Source of the DNA: Theocolax elegans
Lineage: Eukaryota; Arthropoda; Insecta; Hymenoptera; Cerocephalidae
Direction: 5' to 3'
Assembly: GCA_026168455.1 (NCBI GenBank)
Contig: CM047428.1
Location: 131,501 to 195,500 of the forward strand
DNA: 64,000 nucleotides
Part shown: positions 60,731 through 64,000 of the stretch, in pieces
Layout of the letters: each line of letters starts with the position of its first letter
How positions within the stretch are numbered: position 1 is the stretch's first letter
Notes under the pieces: model-generated
What the model was told of the DNA's origin: nothing
Databases searched by the model: none
The model's input: only the letters and a program-made list of their open reading frames with translations
Program-made: the position numbers and the translations under genes

Positions 60731-60852
60731 GTAATTCCATAATTATTTATTGATTTGTCTAGGATATATGCAAGCGAATTGGCTAACTGATAAGCTGAAA
60801 AGCCAGTTCCACATGTAAATTCAAATAAACACGGTGTATAACAAAATCACCA
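60731..60852. repeat. Module X, second copy
   Basis: Same sequence as 58475-58598 with one A fewer near the end, flanked by (TA)n. Confidence 0.92.
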
Positions 60853-60861
60853 ATATATATA

Positions 60862-60891
<30 letters not shown>

Positions 60892-60892
<1 letters not shown>

Positions 60893-61758
60893 AATAACGT
60901 ATAACGATAGAATTGTCAACTGGTAAATTTAAATAATATTTCGAAAGTAAAAAGACGAATAAGAAAAAGAGAATCCGCGTAACGGACGTGTGTACCATAG
61001 CGCGTAAACTTGCAAAATGCGCGAAATATCAATCGCAACATGGTAGAATTTGAGGTTAGAGGGTGTCGAGTGTTGCGAGTCTTACGCGACGTGACCGTAA
61101 CAACGTTGTGGCCCGGCATAGTTTTCATAACCGCGTTATACGTGCAAGATGTGTCGGACAGTCAGTGGTCCACGAGTGCAGGCAGCCACCGATTTTCCAC
61201 GTTGGTGCGTTATACTTTTGAAAGACTTATGGAAGCAAGTCTCGATGTTCGTTGTTTGTTTCATTGAGGTATGTACGATTGAACGTCGAGCGTGAAGTTT
61301 AACGGATGTCGAACCCAAGTTACAGGGATCTACACCTTTCAACATAAGAATTTATCTTGGAAATATTGAATTAAAAATCTAAACAAAATTCATAGTTTAA
61401 AACAAAATCTTGGGCATGACGTTTTGATTTTTTTTAAAATTAAATTTGTTAATAATAATTGAGTAAACAATTTTCGGTCGGTAATTATTGGTCTAAAAAG
61501 GCATGAAGTTTCAACGCAAAAATCATAATTAAATTACAGATTTAAAAATCTGAAAAAATTTGAGTATACTGTTTAAAACATGGCTAAGGATTTTAAAAAA
61601 AATGTATTCTCTTGTTTATAAAGAAATCTTAAAAATGACCATTTTCTGAGTCCGACATCCCCTTAACTGAATTTTGTAACTGATTTTTGAAATTGCTTAC
61701 AACTATTTAACTATTTAACTACATTATTTTACGTGTTTTACGATAAAAAGCAATTTAA
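60892..61758. repeat. Module U3 with nested MITE R
   Basis: Closest to U2 (shares AACGGATGTCG and CTACACCTTTC). The nested MITE R lies at about 61302-61666. Confidence 0.93.
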
Positions 61759-61775
61759 TATATATATATATATAT

Positions 61776-62640
61776 AAATAACGTATAACGATAGAATTGT
61801 CAACTGGTAAATTTAAATAATATTTCGAAAGTAAAAAGACGAATAAGAAAAAGAGAATCCGCGTAACGGACGTGTGTACCATAGCGCGTAAACTTGCAAA
61901 ATGCGCGAAATATCAATCGCAACATGGTAGAATTTGAGGTTAGAGGGTGTCGAGTGTTGCGAGTCTTACGCGACGTGACCGTAACAACGTTGTGGCCCGG
62001 CATAGTTTTCATAACCGCGTTATACGTGCAAGATGTGTCGGACAGTCAGTGGTCCACGAGTGCAGGCAGCCACCGATTTTCCACGTTGGTGCGTTATACT
62101 TTTGAAAGACTTATGGAAGCAAGTCTCGATGTTCGTTGTTTGTTTCATTGAGGTATGTACGATTGAACGTCGAGCGTGAAGTTTAACGGGATGTCGAACC
62201 CAAGTTACAGGGATCTACATACCTTTCAACATAAGAATTATCTTGGAAATATTGAATTAAAATCTAAACAAAATTCATAGTTTAAAACAAAATCTTGGGC
62301 ATGACGTTTTGATTTTTTTTAAAATTAAATTTGTTATAATAATTGAATAAACAATTTTCGGTCGGTAATTATTGGTCTAAAAGGCATGAAGTTTCAACGC
62401 AAAAATCATAATTAAATAAAGATTTAAAAATCTGAAAAAATTTGAGTATACTGTTTAAAACATGGCTAAGGATTTTAAAAAAAATGTATTCTCTTGTTTA
62501 TAAAGAAATCTTAAAAATGACCATTTTCTGAGTCCGACATCCCCTTAACTGAATTTTGTAACTGATTTTTGAAATTGCTTACAACTATTTAACTATTTAA
62601 CTACATTATTTTACGTGTTTTACGATAAAAAGCAATTTAA
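61776..62640. repeat. Module U4 with nested MITE R
   Basis: The most diverged copy in its second half (AACGGGATGTCG, CTACATACCTTTC, several single-base losses). The nested MITE R lies at about 62186-62547. It ends the array in (TA)n before unrelated AT-rich DNA. Confidence 0.93.
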
Positions 62641-63566
62641 TATATATATAATATATATGTATATATCAAATTATGATGTACTTCTATTTACTTGTACACC
62701 AATTTATTGTTCTGTAATATATAAGTTACGCAGTTAACACGCGACTGTCGAAAGGTGATAAGCTATAGCGCAATTATGAATTAAAAATTGTGAATGTTAA
62801 CTTTTAACTTCTGTAGAGAACCAAGTATATAAGTTATGTAATGTAGCAGTTCCTTTATGTGTAAAGTTTAACGTATATAAAACGACCATTATATTGCTCT
62901 TAAAGTTATAGATATATATAACGTAAGTATAGAAAATTTTTAAAAATAATCGATTCATAAATCATGTTTAAATTCTATGTTTAATACATAATTTATTCAC
63001 ATATAAATCACACACATATCTAATAATATTAAACCTATATAATGTCAAAGAGCTATATATTTTATTAGTAAATACTATAAATGGTTGAACCAGGAAGAAT
63101 TTAATAAATTTGAATGGTCTGAAAATTACGTATATGTAAACATCAATTCCATGCGTTTTATTTGCCATTATTTAAGCAAACATTTTTTGGTACATTTAGG
63201 ACCTTAATTATACACCCCATTGGATTAAAAAAATATTCTGCGTATATATGCAATAGGCTTAATTGTAAAATTACAATTTTATTACCAAAACAACTAAATG
63301 ATAAATATTAATAAAATGTATAAATTAATTTAAAGTCGGCTAACCTGTTCAATGGATAAAATATTTGTTACTAATAATGATTAAATATGAAAGAATGATT
63401 CAGACTTTCCCATTCAAAATAACATGGGAAATTCTCTAAATCGCGCTCGTTTTTATTGACCGAGGCGCCGATGTGCATATATACATAATCTACGTTTGAG
63501 CATAATAATTTCATTAAATTCTAATTTTACAATTAATGTAACAATTGTGATCCGGTAATATGTTTC

Positions 63567-63880
63567 GAATTAAGGGGTCAAGCCTGGGTTAACTGCTCAA
63601 AAAATCGATTTTTTTTTTATTAACTTTTTTTAAAGTATTTCTTACATAAAACATTATCCCAAAATTTGAAAAAAAACAAAAAATTTTTTCGCAAGTTATA
63701 ATTGAAATAAAGTAAGCATCAATAGACATTATTTCTCTAAAATTATTTTTGCAAAAAAAGACATTTTATTTTAATTTAACTAAAATAATAATTGCGAGGT
63801 TTTCGACGTTTACATACAAGTATATTAAACGAAGCAACTATCAAGCGTAGAGTTTGGTAAAGTAGAAATCTACTTTACCA
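63567..63880. repeat. Possible transposon end and short perfect palindrome
   Basis: TTAAGGGGTCAAGCCTGGGT at the left resembles the TTAAGGGG-type termini of other elements in this window. At 63855-63880 TGGTAAAGTAGA and TCTACTTTACCA form a perfect 12-base inverted repeat around AA. No partner copy of the left end is visible, so the element is unproven. Confidence 0.4.
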
Positions 63881-64000
63881 TACGATTCAAATTTAATAGT
63901 TAATAAAGAAATGATTCCTTTTACTTTTATATACTGCACAAATACGTACAGTTCTATTTGAAGTAAATATTGCCTGCATTGATAAAGTATTAACATTATT

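Larger units (their letters stand above)
31964..64000. other. Upstream region without an identified gene
   Basis: About 32 kb of AT-rich DNA with CpG-rich islands, microsatellites and transposon-derived repeats listed separately. It may be more of the Hr39 5' region, intergenic DNA, or both. In 33.0-34.4, 35.4-36.4, 39.5-41.9, 44.3-45.0, 47.4-47.7, 48.1-49.0, 54.2-57.4 and 62.65-63.55 kb I see nothing beyond simple repeats and AT-rich sequence. Confidence 0.5.

Noticed and set aside
58475..62640. CRISPR-like or satellite array
   Set aside because: Units are long, of three different kinds and joined by (TA)n, with no short constant repeats and unique spacers.

Overview
The window is AT-rich, microsatellite-rich animal DNA with GT-AG introns, CpG-rich islands and many short inverted-repeat elements. 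The only gene I can name is Hr39 (NR5B, FTZ-F1-beta), an arthropod orphan nuclear receptor. Its N-terminal text and the style of the repeats suggest a hymenopteran insect, perhaps an ant, but the species is inference. No bacterial-type operons, CRISPR arrays, rRNA operons or complete tRNA genes were seen.

Layout. The gene lies on the minus strand and runs off the low end of the window. Four exons fit well by sequence and splicing (1-291, 452-976, 1647-2039, 3702-4063). Two more upstream keep the reading frame (8337-8538, 9425-9581). The DNA-binding domain is split between 452-976 (first zinc finger) and 1-291 (second finger, C-terminal extension). The ligand-binding domain lies outside the window. 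Upstream of 9.6 kb there is a long intron or 5' region. It holds three small candidate 5' exons (28300-28307, 31607-31653, 31940-31963), one zero-length splice junction that looks like a recursive-splicing point (42885/42884) and several GC-rich islands that could be promoters or enhancers. One island at 53.7-54.2 kb carries a plus-strand candidate first coding exon of an unknown gene.

Repeats. The rest of the window is dominated by small non-coding mobile elements: at least eight families of foldback or terminal-inverted-repeat (MITE-like) elements, several with two or more copies here; a 5S rRNA-derived SINE with clear target-site duplications (46.3-46.76 kb); a 1.4-kb segment containing a tRNA-like sequence, duplicated in tandem (12.4-15.4 kb); and an array at 58.4-62.65 kb in which three modules (X, Y, U) recur in changed order, each junction made of (TA)n. 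The U modules each contain a copy of a MITE family that is also found alone elsewhere in the window.

How it works together: the coding part makes the N-terminal region and DNA-binding domain of one transcription factor. The long upstream tract probably carries its alternative promoters and regulatory DNA, interspersed with transposon-derived sequence. Everything upstream of 9.6 kb needs transcript evidence; coordinates there are my reading of splice signals only.
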